Below the pieces are notes generated by a model that saw nothing but the letters and a program-made list of their open reading frames with translations, searched no databases and was not told the origin of the DNA. The position numbers were made by a program, and so were the translations under genes. This document shows, one piece after another, positions 39,197-50,800 of a stretch of 62,000 bases of DNA; within the stretch, counting starts at the first letter, position 1; each line of letters opens with the position of its first letter. The DNA is from Branchiostoma floridae (lineage: Eukaryota; Chordata; Leptocardii; Amphioxiformes; Branchiostomatidae): the NCBI RefSeq assembly GCF_000003815.2, contig NC_049987.1:1076065-1138064 (forward strand), written 5' to 3'.

Positions 39197-39969
39197 GGGG
39201 AAACATCACAAAAGGTGCAGAGTTTGACTTTGCGGAGGGAAAGCAGGAGGTGGCTGAGAAAAACAGTCGAAAAGTCGCGTCAAATAGGGAATTGGGATGT
39301 TGAGATATGAAGAGGAGGGTAGTATCTTTGCTTTAACCCCCTTTCTTTTGGAAGAATTTGCAACGCTTTGTGGTCAGGGATTGGGACTATTTTTCCACAC
39401 TCCTAATCCCTACTTCACCTTTCTGGGGCACGGGGGATGGCTGGGTGTTGTGACTTCTCCGCTATCTCAAGTGACCCCGAGCGTGACTCTGTTAGAACGT
39501 TGAGGTATGGTCAAAAGCGTCTAGAGTGTCGCCCGCACGGGTAAGGTACGTTCTTTTGACCGAGGCAAGACAAAAGGGCGAGTGGGAGGGCTAGTTCGCA
39601 AGTCCGCACTTGCATTTATTGACCAGGTCCACACTCCATGACACTTATTCCCCCTACCTCCCTCACCCCCTCCCTCCCTCCCTCACAACTTACATCATCG
39701 CATCAAGATCCCGTTACCCCCTTCGTCCCTTTATTTTTCATATAATAATTCCTTTGATTTGCTTCGTGCGCCCGTGTACCTCCAAAGAGCAAAGTCTTTA
39801 GAAATGCTTGATCTGTGAGTAAAGTATAATAAATTTACTTTATTGCGGATACTCTTTCTGCCTTTACTAAACTGTTGAATCAAAGAGGCCACATTTCTTA
39901 ACTTACGAACATCGGAACAGCCTGCTTAGGGCGACGTCCCGCCCTACCTTACTCTTCCGTTATGGTTTT

Positions 39970-40980
39970 TCTTTAGTCCCTTACCATTTTTGCTCCCGCT
40001 GGATTCTCCATACCTAACCTGTCGTCCCAAACGCCGGCTCTTTCATATGTCTCCAAAATTGCCCTAAGTGTCCCCACTAAAATGTCAACTGTGCCAATCC
40101 CAAGTATCCTCGGACACGAGGGATGAGTGGCAATTGAGCAATCTACATAATGGACTAACGTTTTACCTACATAGTCCCTCCAAATGAGAAAACTACGAAA
40201 GCTATCGGTAGTGGACAACATTGTATCTCGACATTTAAGGGCTGCTTCCAAAAGCTAGGTTCTTTTTCTATCTGGATTTTTTCCTTTACTATTTGTAACT
40301 GGCTCGTTTATTAATCCAATTGTTGACGTCTGGATGCAATGGCGTCTCAGCCTACCTCCTGCAACCCATCAAAGATGGCTGCTTCGGTCTTTTCTTTGGG
40401 TATCCACATCTTTAGCAAAATCGGAAATCTACGCCATTGTATACTGGCACTGTGGACATGCCACCGCCGGAATCCACAGTCTAGGAACGGGGGTGCTAGT
40501 CAGGGGCCGTGGCAATAGAATAGAGCAAAGACAGACCTCCGGATGCTACTTTGGCAGACAGGTTCTCCTAACGATAACTAGAGTATGTGCTATACATTGT
40601 TAAGCAAAATGAGCAAGTTAGCTACTTCGATTTCATACTAACACACTCAATTAAAAGAATGAATAAAAAAACGACAATAGGATTAAAGCAATGCCGCAAA
40701 CTTTTTCGCCACATCCTCATCTTCTGTAGGAACAAATGCCCTTACGACTATCTTCCCGAGCAGGACTGCCGTTCGTAAGCCCTCGCCTCATCGGAGGCAG
40801 ACAGGCTCTGAAGATAGGCAGGTCGGGGTCATTACCCTCACGGGCCTTCTCCTCCAAGTACGTCAACGCAGAGATTAAGCGAGATGCAGGGAAAACATAG
40901 GATGGGCAATTCTCGCTTGCTCCAGAGCCTGAAACTTGGCGTCTTCGATCTTCACCTTTTGCATGGCATCTTAAATCAAG
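39970..40980 (-). pseudogene. Degraded ORF of an unidentified mobile element
   Basis: Minus-strand pieces look protein-like but sit in different frames: KIEDAKFQALEQARIAHPMF (about 40950-40890), SRLISALTYLEEKAREGNDP (about 40880-40810), FVPTEDEDVAKKFAALL (about 40740-40690) and the open frame at 40251-39973 (TTDSFRSFLIWRDYVGKTLV and on). I do not recognise the family. A gag-like or DIRS-type ORF1 is possible from the style only. Confidence 0.35.
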
Positions 40981-40998
40981 GTTTATTAAATTTACTGT

Positions 40999-41115
40999 GC
41001 AATATCAATGAAGTCTAAACAAGTTTCATTGTATGATGTAAAGTTTTACTCCAATATAGTATAAGACAATAATTAATGTTATTGCAGCCTGTAAGCACAT
41101 CACTTCACATAAGGT
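40999..41115. repeat. Interspersed repeat, copy 2
   Basis: Matches 20280-20400, including TTATTGCAGCCTGTAAGCAC followed by ATCACTTCACATAAGGTT. Confidence 0.6.
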
Positions 41116-41351
41116 TAGGTCATTAAGCTGCTTATGCAGCAGTTTAACCGCCTGGGAGAGACCACAGAGCGCGCTGCTTATAATAACCGCATTTTCCACA
41201 ATCTGGAACTTGACCTCGTTAACCTTCTCCATCTGTTTGGCATCTGTTATGTCCGGCAGCTGCTTATGCAACTGTTTGACTACCGGGAGGCACACGTACA
41301 CTGCTTAATACGAATCATTACAAATTGTATTCACTCAACTTTACTAATAGA

Positions 41352-41579
41352 TTAAAAGGGATTATAAACATGCTTTTCAGTATATCCCCACACATGTAAA
41401 AAACTGTTGACCTCTTTAGAGAAAGTTTCTTGCAAGCAGTATATATCGTCAGACTTATCCTTTAGCCATGTTAAGATTCGGTTTTCTGTGCACGTGGTCA
41501 CCCAAACCGTTACAATTATAAGTGCAAATCTCAAAGTTTTGGCAATACCATGTGTTCTTTGTAGACAAAATGAGGTCAA
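41352..41579 (-). pseudogene. LINE endonuclease N-terminal fragment
   Basis: FEICTYNCNGLGD at the upstream end, a frameshift near 41465, then ILTWLKDKSDDIYCLQETF, the opening motifs of an APE-type endonuclease (NCNGL and LQET). Cut off after about 75 codons. Confidence 0.65.
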
Positions 41580-41882
41580 TCATTTCGGTGCGTTTCTTCT
41601 CTTGTCCGTTCACAATCAATGTTGCGTAAGTTGCCTTTGGAGGCATCCAAATCGAAACCCTAGTATCAGTACCTTCGGCTTTTGCTGCTTCAGCGTCTCG
41701 ATCGGAGACAAGGCTGGCCTTCGCTGCTTGTAGTGGTGGTTGGAGATGCTAAAAAATCGCCAGTCCCTTATCCCCCCCCCCCCGTAGTTTCCTTCCCTCC
41801 CGTAGAAGCCGATCCCAATCGCAGTCAGTTCAGCAGTCTTATTTCTAGTTCTAGTCCATAATCTGCAAACCTGGTTGGAATA

Positions 41883-42190
41883 TCACGCAGATAAAGGAGG
41901 CGCAGCGTCTGGACTACGTGGTGTAAGATGACGGAAACCTGCCCTTGAATGCTTCCAGTGAGGGGCTGTCGACAATGTGGGCAGAGAGGCCGTTCCACTC
42001 AGGAATTGTCCTGGCGTAGTAGGCATAATTTGCAGAGTCACACCTGCATCGTAGAGTTCTGTACTTATGTGAGTGGTTGGCACGGGTACTCAGGTGTACT
42101 GGTACGAGGCCAGTAGGCGGAATGACCACCAGACCGTTGGTTATGTTGCAAATTATTACTAGCCGTGACTTCTGACGTCGTGACCTGACC
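41883..42190 (-). pseudogene. LINE reverse transcriptase tail fragment B
   Basis: RLVIICNITNGLVVIPPTGL ... YYARTIPEWNGLSAHIVD ... SLEAFKGRF is the terminal motif chain of CR1/L2-style reverse transcriptases (..R.I..WN.LP..IV...SLE.FK). The stop is at 41914. Confidence 0.7.
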
Positions 42191-42205
42191 AACATGTTTA
42201 CCAAC

Positions 42206-42490
42206 AAGTTTATAAAATATCCTGGTTTCCGAGAGTTCCTGAGACTCTTTATTTCAAAGTTTCTATGCTGCATCAGGACAAACATATCCAGGTTCCCTAA
42301 AATTTCTGAGACTTTTTTCCATTTTTTTCTTGCTTCATCGGTATTGAAATATCCTGGTTTCCAGAGAATTTCTAAGACTCTTTTTTTCAGTTTTTTTTTT
42401 GCTGCATCGGTAATAAAATATCCTGGTTTCCGAAAAGTCCGGTGACTCTCTTCTCAAATTTGTCTTGCTGCATCGGTACTAAGAATTCCT
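42206..42490. repeat. ~72-bp minisatellite
   Basis: Four units containing AAATATCCTGGTTTCC.AGA, TTCTGAGACTCTTTTT and TTGCTGCATCGGTA. Units start near 42206, 42280, 42343 and 42414. Confidence 0.75.
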
Positions 42491-42984
42491 GTATTTTGGA
42501 ATTGTTGGCGGGATCACCTGATATGCTTTGTACGTTGATTTTGTATAAACACATGTGCCTCTGGTATTTAAAGTGTAATTCTAGTTAGAATCTACGACTA
42601 TTACCCTTCTTATCATCAACTTCTTGTCTGAGTTTTGTGTGTGTGTCTTTCAGTTGCTCTTCCAATTTATTTTTTTATTCCTCAAGCTGTTTCCCAGTTA
42701 GATCTGGAGGAATGTATGCTTCGCTGTAAACCTTATGTGTACTTTCCCTCAGCTTTCTGGCCAGTACAACTACTTGTTTCTTCCCGCTTAGGCTAGTCAT
42801 AGTTACTTTGACCAATCTACAATTCTCGCTATTTTGCCTGTACCTAGCCTTTGACATTTGGAAACGTTCATCTTTAATAGCTTAAATTCTTCTTTGATGA
42901 ATTCGTTGAAACTGTCCATGTCCCTTGTCTAGAGTTTGTCTCTGGTAAGTTATGCACAGCCAGGTAATTTCCTGGTCTTTGTTT

Positions 42985-43800
42985 TTGTTTAAAAACGCTT
43001 AGTTGCAGTGATGGAGTTTTGGGTTGTTAACAGAATATTGGCGTTAACAACAGATGAATATAAAGGACTACCATGAAGTAAAAGGGGAACTTTAGCGTTG
43101 TCCGATAGTGATGAGAGGTTAAGGGTGTGAACTAAGAGCCTGGAGAGTTTGCCGAGGAGGGTTGAGCGTTGGGCATTGTACATAGGGCAGTGGAATAAAT
43201 AATGCGGCACTGTTTCGCTTTGGTACCCGCAGGAACATGCTTGGCTGTTGAGCAATCCTCGAGTAAAGAGACTGTGGTTTAGACTACAGGTGCCAATGCG
43301 AAGGCGTAATAGGTGAACACAGGAAAGGCGAAGGCCATGACTAAACTAGTTGAGTTTAACAGGTCTAATGGTTTTTAGGAGAACAGTTCGAAATTGACAG
43401 TAGTTTAAAGAGCGAGTTGACCAATCAAGGTTGTTCCAGTCGTGTATCGAGTACGGAACAAAGGACCTGGCAAAACGATTTGTTGAGTAATTAAGAGGCT
43501 TTAAGTTCATCCTATTACGCAATTCGTATGAACATGATGAGAGGATAGGTGCGGGTGCCAGTTGGGACGGGTAGTTTCGGGTTTGACCACTTACAATTTT
43601 ATAGAAAAACAAAATCTATGAAGGTGTCTTCTGTCTGACAGTTGTTCCCAACCAAGTGCATTCCTAGTTGCCAAGTAAGAAGACCCCTTAATGGCGCATG
43701 TTACAACAAGGGCACAGTGATATTGTATGCGTACAATTTCCTCGGCTATCGTGCCGTGTCAAATGACGTCACCGTACTCAAGACAGGGGCGTATATATGA
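42985..43800 (-). pseudogene. LINE reverse transcriptase C-terminal fragment C
   Basis: From 43800 downward: CLEYGDVI, IVRIQYHCALVVTCAIKGSS, LGWEQLSDRR, then MFFYKIVSGQTRN, FARSFVPYSIHDWNNLD and finally the zinc motif CSCGYQSETVPHYLFHCPMY (43255-42989). At least three frame breaks. Motifs and order identify the last third of a non-LTR ORF2. Confidence 0.75.
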
Positions 43801-43949
43801 TTCAGATAAAGTTTCGAGGATATGATGAGGTAAAATGTTTTATTTTCTGTAAGACGTGATTTTCCGTTGCTTTTCATTTGTACATGATTTCTCTTTGTAA
43901 AAAAATGTATCCTTTTTTATGTAAGGGGTGGCGTCAGTAAGTATTGTAC

Positions 43950-44740
43950 TTGAGTGCGCCACCTCTTTGTCATATTGTGTTATTGTTTAAATGGCACCTT
44001 ACTTCTACCAGGAAAAGCCAGGACTGCCATCCTTTCTCTTTACAAATCTGCAGAAGTTCCTGGTACTTGCTATCTTTCCTCTCATGTGCTTCTTCACACA
44101 TCTGCTCCCACGGTACTGTGAGCTCGGTCACTATGATCTTCTATCTCTCCTCTGACCGTATTACCATGTCTGGCCTCAGGTTCGTCTGAACTACTGGAAA
44201 ATATAGCCTTCTTCCTAAGTCCACTCTCATTTCTCAAGAGCTCGCCTTCTGCAATATGCCAGCTACTTCTCTTGCTGATGCTGGCCGACTCTTCTCCTCC
44301 TCTTTCAGAAATGCAATGGCTGGCATGTGTCTTGTTTCAACTTGGCGTTTCTTCCTCCTCTCAACCTCAAGGATGCCTGCTAGTGTTGAGAGCACCTTGT
44401 CCTGGCAACTGGAGAGAATATGCGCCATCGCACCCCTCTCGCCACAGGGCTTGCAAGCTGGATCGTCTCTGAGTTATCACCTGTAAGAGTTTGTAGGTGA
44501 GGGAAGTGTATCGTATACCGATCTCAGTAGAAACGAAATTCAGTATGGTTCAAGGTTCCACAGATTTTTCCATGTGGCCTCCTACTTGGTAAGTTCCATC
44601 TAGTCCAAGCTCCCTGTGCTGCTAGTTCAACGGCTTTAGCTCTACGCTTTTCTTCCTCAATGTGTCACACCTGCTCATGGATCATAGCTCTTCTCTCTTT
44701 TCTATCCGCCTTGCCCAAAATCCCAGAAAAAAAAGGGCAC
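43950..44740 (-). pseudogene. Non-LTR fragment with candidate restriction-like endonuclease
   Basis: Minus strand: KADRKERRAMIHEQV, RAKAVELAAQGAWTRWNLPS, a zinc motif CKPCGERGAMAHILSSC (C-x2-C-x8-H-x4-C), then NLRPDMVIRSEER and KIIVTELTVPWEQ. The Pro-Asp ... Glu-Leu-Thr spacing after a CCHC is the layout of the PD-(D/E)XK endonuclease at the C-terminus of R2/NeSL-type elements. One Trp is a stop and other breaks exist. Class assignment is inferred. Confidence 0.6.
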
Positions 44741-45375
44741 AAGAAATCAAACAATGAAACACCAATCTTTATCCACTTACCCAACACAGTAGATGCACAG
44801 GTGAAGGTGCATGAAGCAACGTTGCAAATTATCGTATTGACTTTCATTTTATAAACAAAGGCACTCACCTTGCCAACTGAAAATGGAATCGTCGATGACA
44901 TGTGCCATTCGCCCCCGACTGGAAACCCACCAATGGTTTGCTTCCTTCTGTGATGAGCACGCGGTCATAACCACTCTTATCGTCGCACTTAGTTTGGAAG
45001 TTCCCCCTACCGGCCTATCTCGTAACTTCAGTAATTGACTCAAGCTTGAAAGGGCTCTTCATTATCCACAGATTTAAATAACTTAAGTTATGGAAAAGGC
45101 GCGGTTTCGAGGGTTCAACTGTCAAAGGCATGACCAGATAAGGGGGAGGCACGGAACCTCCCCTCCCTCAATTTATCACCGCTCCTGTCTCAATCCTAGC
45201 CCGGATAGAATTGGAGATGAACTCTGCGAATATCTCACAGCTAGAAAGATTCTGGTAGTATCTAGATGGCGGAAAAGCTTCCTCTGAATAAGACACACAA
45301 CCGAAACTCCAAAAAAGGGCACAAGAAATCAAACAATGAAACTCCATTCTTTATCCATTTACCCAACACAGCAGA
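44732..45375. repeat. 65-bp repeat pair around unrecognised ORFs
   Basis: AAAAGGGCACAAGAAATCAA then ACAATGAAAC..CATTCTTTATCCA occurs at 44732-44796 and 45312-45376. Each copy is followed by a GTGTTGGGTAA splice-donor-like site on the minus strand. The ORF at 45555-45262 (VVDVASGKVKSPAVSLLFRD) is not recognised. Confidence 0.45.
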
Positions 45376-45699
45376 TGCGAAATTCTCTCCCAAGATTCTC
45401 GACCACTCTTTAACGTGTTTATGAATCTCCAATGCTCTGAACGTATCAGGATCCCTAAATAATAAGGATACCGCTGGCGATTTTACCTTTCCTGAGGCCA
45501 CATCCACCACACTGGGAGAAACCATCGTTGTTTTGGTTTTATTATTGGTAAACATACGTACCCCCTAGTAAGGTGTTTACGGTAAGCCTCAAATGGTTCG
45601 AAAGCGTGGCGGAGTTCGAATTCTCTGACAACTGGCGTTGTTCACGTTCCAGCCTGCAACATATAATAAAACCAATATTATCCACTTACCCACTTAAAC

Positions 45700-45930
45700 C
45701 TAATGTGGTAAACCTTTTCTTGTGACAATAGGATTCGGTTTTCTTCCTTCTAATCCTGTTGCTAGGAGTGCAATGGTTTTTCCTTTACTCTTCTTGTAGG
45801 CACTCTCTATTGCTGCTGATGATGTTGGGTTTTCTGAATGTTGCACTTTTACATATGTTACTGTAGCAACCTCTGGTATAGCCGTCTCTCCGATCCACCA
45901 ATCACCAACCACCATCCTGCCTGATGCCGT
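45700..45930 (-). pseudogene. Fragment of a LINE related to the 10.5-17.6 kb element
   Basis: Reads DWWIGETAIPEVATVTYVKV and KGKTIALLATGLEGRKPNPI, closely like the segment of the 12.2-13.8 kb reverse transcriptase just before its C-terminal domain. About 75 codons long. Confidence 0.75.
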
Positions 45931-46359
45931 CCACAGAAGTTCCCCTTAGCATAACGACTCCCCCCCCCCCTCATCGCAGCAAGTTCACTCCTTAACTGAT
46001 CCAAACCCTGAGAGAGGCTTTTAAAAGCTTTGAAACAACCGACATGGTTAGTCAAAAAAATTCACAGGTGTGTAAGTACCTTAAAACACCCAAAAATTAG
46101 GGTTTTCGTGCAATGTCTACCACTGTCTACCGTCTAAATCTTCCCGTCTTAAATCCCTCCTTTCTATCTTCAGCAGCATATAGCCAGCTTCTCATTTGTT
46201 CGGACACTTGGTCTCTCGATAGTGATCGAACACACCAATCATGTGAAAGAACACTGCACCCAAGATCGACAAGAAACACAAGCGCCGTAAACCCTATCCC
46301 GCTCGCCATGCACGCAGTCGCCTGGCTTTAGCATCTGTTTTCTTTCAGAAATTTCGCTT

Positions 46360-46608
46360 TGTACCATTATGAGCTTTTCTTACCCTTTGTTTGACCCCTT
46401 TCCTGCATGCCTTGAACTTAGACCAAGCTTCTTGTCTGTCAGTTGTCTTGGCTTTGGAATACAGTTTGTCCCTTTTACGTATGACTCTCCGAAACTGGGA
46501 AGTGATCCATGGTTGACTATGCTGTTTTCTTGCCCTCTTTCACCAGGATGTGTTTTATGTGTAAAACTGTTTGAAGTTTCTCTTTGACTGTTCTTTCTGG
46601 GGCTTGCC
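46360..46608 (-). pseudogene. LINE linker fragment, 3' half split by MITE
   Basis: Minus strand: APERTVKEKLQTVLHIKH then, with a frame change, KRARKQHSQPWITSQFRRVI, RKRDKLYSKAKTTDRQEAW and on. This is the segment between endonuclease and reverse transcriptase in many LINEs. It continues the fragment at 47569-47720 if the MITE is removed. Confidence 0.65.
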
Positions 46609-47568
46609 TTAACCCTATTCAGACCGGGCTTTTTTGGTCATCCCTGGACCGGGGGGGGGGCTTTTGAGGCCCTCCACTTCTAAGTCCTATAACTCTAAAG
46701 CGACGTGCCGTAGGGCCACCAAATTTTCAGGACATGGTGTCGACATAATATCTGACAAGTATGTGACGTTTGACGTTACGTTGACGTAAGATGACGTATT
46801 TATGACGTCATCAATTTGATTATATTGGCCAAACCCATGAGAAAAGGGTATTCTCAGAAAACTTCAAGTTATGCTACAAAAATGTAACAACAAGTGCAGA
46901 TAACAGAATACTAATGTTTGTTACGCCTTGTGTTGCCAATAGCAACATCAATGACGTCAATATGACGTCATAACATGACGTCATACACATCTAAGATACG
47001 AGTTGGGCTCCGCCATATTATATCCACCACCTTGAATTTTTAAAAATACTTTTTTTGCAACAAATAATCACAAAGGGCAATGGAAATAGACTAAATCCAT
47101 TCATTTAGATGGTTTTTGATGAAAAAATACCAGGTAGTTAAAAATTTTAAGGGTTAATTAGCTTGTTATTCTTGATCTGGCCATTTGGTCCGCCATCTTG
47201 GATTTTGGGCTGATGACGTCATCAAATTAGCATAATTTATGCATATATAATTATGAAAGATATTCTAAATAATATAAGATTTTATTTATGTAACAAAATA
47301 GCAATAATATAGCAAATAAATGTGAAAAATACATTGTTAGAACCAAAAATAGTGATTTTTGGCAAAACTGCCTGTCAACAAACGGTTGCCATGGCAACAA
47401 GAAAAAATGGAAAATTTGTCAAACTTCGTAAAATTGTTGCCAACAATATTTTAGGAAAACTCACCAAATTTGGTGGCTCTAGCGTAAGCCGTTCTGGCGT
47501 TATAGGACATCAAAGTAAGCGCGGGCCTCAAAAGCCCCCCCCCCCCCCCCCGGTCTGAATAGGGTTAA
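46609..47568. mobile_element. TTAA-flanked piggyBac-like MITE (copy 2)
   Basis: Begins and ends with exact inverse copies of CCCTATTCAGACCGGG (46613 and 47564), with TTAA at 46609-46612 and 47565-47568; the element itself is 952 bp. G-run at left, C-run at right. The left end carries an extra CTTTTTTGGTCATCCCTGG segment not present at the right. Blocks such as CCGCCATCTTGGATTTTG and many TGACGTCA motifs match copy 1. Confidence 0.85.
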
Positions 47569-47720
47569 GAAGGTATTGCTAAATTTTTCCATGTCATTCT
47601 AAAGTTCATCCATGGTGACCTTCCCCAAGAAAAACACAAGCCTATCTTTCTTGCTGGACTTTTGGGGCTTCGCATGTATATCGACTACAGGAATTTTGTG
47701 GTCCCCAAGCCCTAGTAGAA
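47569..47720 (-). pseudogene. LINE fragment, 5' half split by MITE
   Basis: Minus strand: GLGDHKIPVVDIHAKPQKSS then KKDRLVFFLGKVTMDEL and NDMEKFSNTFL, an endonuclease end and linker. It stops exactly at the TTAA and resumes on the other side of the MITE. Confidence 0.65.
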
Positions 47721-47744
47721 TCTTACATTTTTCAATTAAATTTA

Positions 47745-47872
47745 TTCAATCAATCAATTAATCAATCAATCAATCAATCAATCAAATGGTTTATTGAAAA
47801 TAAAACAAGTCACTGGCAACCGGAGGTTGAATTACGGCCTTGCTGTACAGCACCACTGCGCTACAAATGCAA
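47745..47872 (-). mobile_element. tRNA-derived SINE with (TTGA)n tail
   Basis: On the minus strand: TAGCGCAGTGGTG (47863-47851) fits the pol III A box, AATTCAACCTC (47833-47823) fits a slightly changed B box at the usual spacing, then a short body with CAATAAACC and an (ATTG/TTGA)n tail (47787-47747). Short and tailed, as tRNA-SINEs are. The partner LINE is not identified. Confidence 0.65.
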
Positions 47873-47879
47873 TAAAATC

Positions 47880-50800
47880 ATTAAAAAAACGTTACAATCG
47901 GTGCTATACAGTCGAATTGTTATCATTATTTTCCATTCTTTGTTAAGCAGGCATGTCATATATGGCATTCTTAGATCTTGAAAATTTAAGATTGGAGTTT
48001 TGCAACATTTACCGTCCTTTTATACCAGCCTTTGTGAACGTCTATATATAGGTAGCACAGGGACGCATCTATGTTGGTGTATTCGACCGCGGGTAAACGC
48101 AACGCTACTGAGGCAAATTGCACACCCTGTCAGGGTTCATGGCATTTAAGACTATCAGTATGTCTGCCAATTTTGACATATCTTTGCCATCTCTCATTAA
48201 CGCTTCCAGCACCTTTCATCTGGGTCACACGACTCATGCTACTCTGTATCTTATCGTCTGTGTAGGTTTTGCAGCATACTTTACATCAAAGGCTGTTAGG
48301 AACTGAGTCTATTTTGTAGACATAATAACACAGCAAGTCGTCTATAATGACGTACATTCATACCTGAAATGAAAAGAGGCAATTATTACTTTTATAAATG
48401 ATAACAATTCATTGCCACTGCAACAAATCCAGTGTTCACCAGTTCTCGTCATCTCAGTTTGTTATCCATCAATCATTCCGTTCTGCCATGGCACGGCTCC
48501 TACTGGGTTGTTGAAGTAATGCTTGAGGAGTGCCCGCTGCCTCTTTCCAGCCTTAGAGTGCTTGAGAACTCGTAATGTAGTTATTGAATCCCCGTGTTTT
48601 TCTGGAGACATTGTAAGCCCATTCCTGTCATTTTAGATAAACATGTAAATTGTACTACAATATCACCTTGTATGCTGTTGTAACGTACCTTCGGTTCAAC
48701 TGCTACAACATTACACACAGGGGTGACTAAACTTTGATTTTATTAATAGAGTTTGTTTTTAGAACTTTTAATTTCAGTCATGTGATACGTACTTTCTCAA
48801 TAACCGTGATTGACAGGTGTCACGGACGGCAAGGCAGAGCGAAGCAATACCCGTATATGTACTACGTTTATGAAGGTTAGACATGCAGGTAAACAATTAT
48901 CGATACAATCCAATCTCTACAACTGGATAAAGAAATTGTAAACTTCTTTGTTTGTCTAGTTGTGGAGATAAAGTTGTATTTGATTTTCTCGTATAATAGT
49001 GATGTCTTTCTTGCTATAAAGAAAAGTTGTACAAGTAATAATAGTTGAACAAGAGTTCGAAGAACTCCTATCTTCGCCTTGTAAGTTGCCTTACTACAAT
49101 GCAAATTATGTGCAGACGGCTGTTATTAGTATGGTTCGTATTAATTCATTATATTCTCTTTCCAAATCACATACTCTCCAAGCAGAGGTTCGTCTCCCGG
49201 CCCGCAAATATAAAGAAACGGTACAAAAAATAATGATAAATTTTGACAATAGTGCCTACAAACACGTTATAACTGCCAAAGCCGTGCCTCTGCTTGGAGA
49301 GTAGAAATCACATGTGGTGTAATGTATATATAGTTACGAAATAAGAATAGAAAATGCACAACAAACTGTCATCACGAACGCAATTTTTATTAGCGGCTGC
49401 GGCCTTTTACACACTCAGATCCCTCATTCACTTTAGAGCATTTTGTATCCAAATCTTATCTTCTCCAGTTATCTGCTAAACATCAGATCAGATTAAAACC
49501 CATCTCAGTTGCTATATGGTTAAAAACCAGTACTACAAACATGCATTCCTAACGTGCTTTTTACAAGAGGAATTTTCCTTCTACTATACATACAGGCTTT
49601 CCTTCAACAAGCCGATTCTGGGCCTCATATATAAGTGAAATCACAACTTTTTACTTTGTACTGTAAACGTTAAATGTTGTAGAAACTGACATCTCGATCT
49701 ATTTTTTTCTTCTTTTTAGAACATTTTTCTTGGAATACATTTATAGATAATATTTTTTTCTAATTGTCATGTAGATTTAAAAGACTAAAACTGAATCAAG
49801 GCCTATCATTTAATCTCATTACTATGAACCATACGATAATCATATAGACTGAGTTTTTTTCACTTTTGTGGAACATTTGTACAAAGCACATCTTGGTCAA
49901 TGTTCAATACGTCATAACTCCTACGAAGGATCAATATAAACTAACATTTTTAGTGATGTTTTTTTTTCCGGTTCTGATCATATTAGGGTTTCAAAAATTA
50001 TCTGACAACTCATTTATGTTTTAAACTTACTACACTATGTAGGGTAACCATGTGACATATACAACGTTTTCTTTGTTCAACACCAAAATCACATTGTTGA
50101 AGGCAAGAACCTGGCCACCCTGAATCACGGTACTAATAACGATGTTACAAATCATCGATGTTAAGACAAAATAACTTTCCCATAACTTGAGCTGTCAAGG
50201 TGAGGGTCGTGTAAGGGTAATGTTTTGCCTCCACATCGCGACCTGAGATTTTTAGTCCACTCAGACGTCTGCTTGTTAATTACCCGGCCACACAGGTGTG
50301 ACGCATTATTCTCCAATCACGTAGACCGGAAACCCCCAAGCAATGTTGGGACAAATACTTGACAGGAGAGAAATTTGGCCTGACACCGGGCAGCAAATGA
50401 TCACTCACAACAGTATATGCCTTATGGAGACTACGTCATGTTAATGAATTACACAACTAATTAATTCTACCCACAAAAGCTACATAGTCATGTGAGCATT
50501 ACTTTCACTTCCTAAAGAAAGTGTAACAGTCATACAAAACTCAGGTAACATTCAGAATGCTCTACTACCCCCTTCAAAAGAGTTACATTGTACTGTAATA
50601 TGTTGCATTGCTAAATTGCTCAGAAGGATCGTCATCTACAAGTGAAACCCTTAAGAGGGTATCCATATACAAATGTCATGTACCCATAACAAAGATAATT
50701 ATGAATTACACATAATTCTATAATGATCATATTCACAAAAGTGTTCCTATTTGATTGCGGTCACCGAAACAATAGCAAGGGCACCAACCCCCGTAATAAC

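Noticed and set aside
46127-46309. 60-codon minus ORF with a signal-peptide-like start
   Set aside because: Hydrophobic start only, no support from splicing or neighbours, and it lies among LINE fragments.
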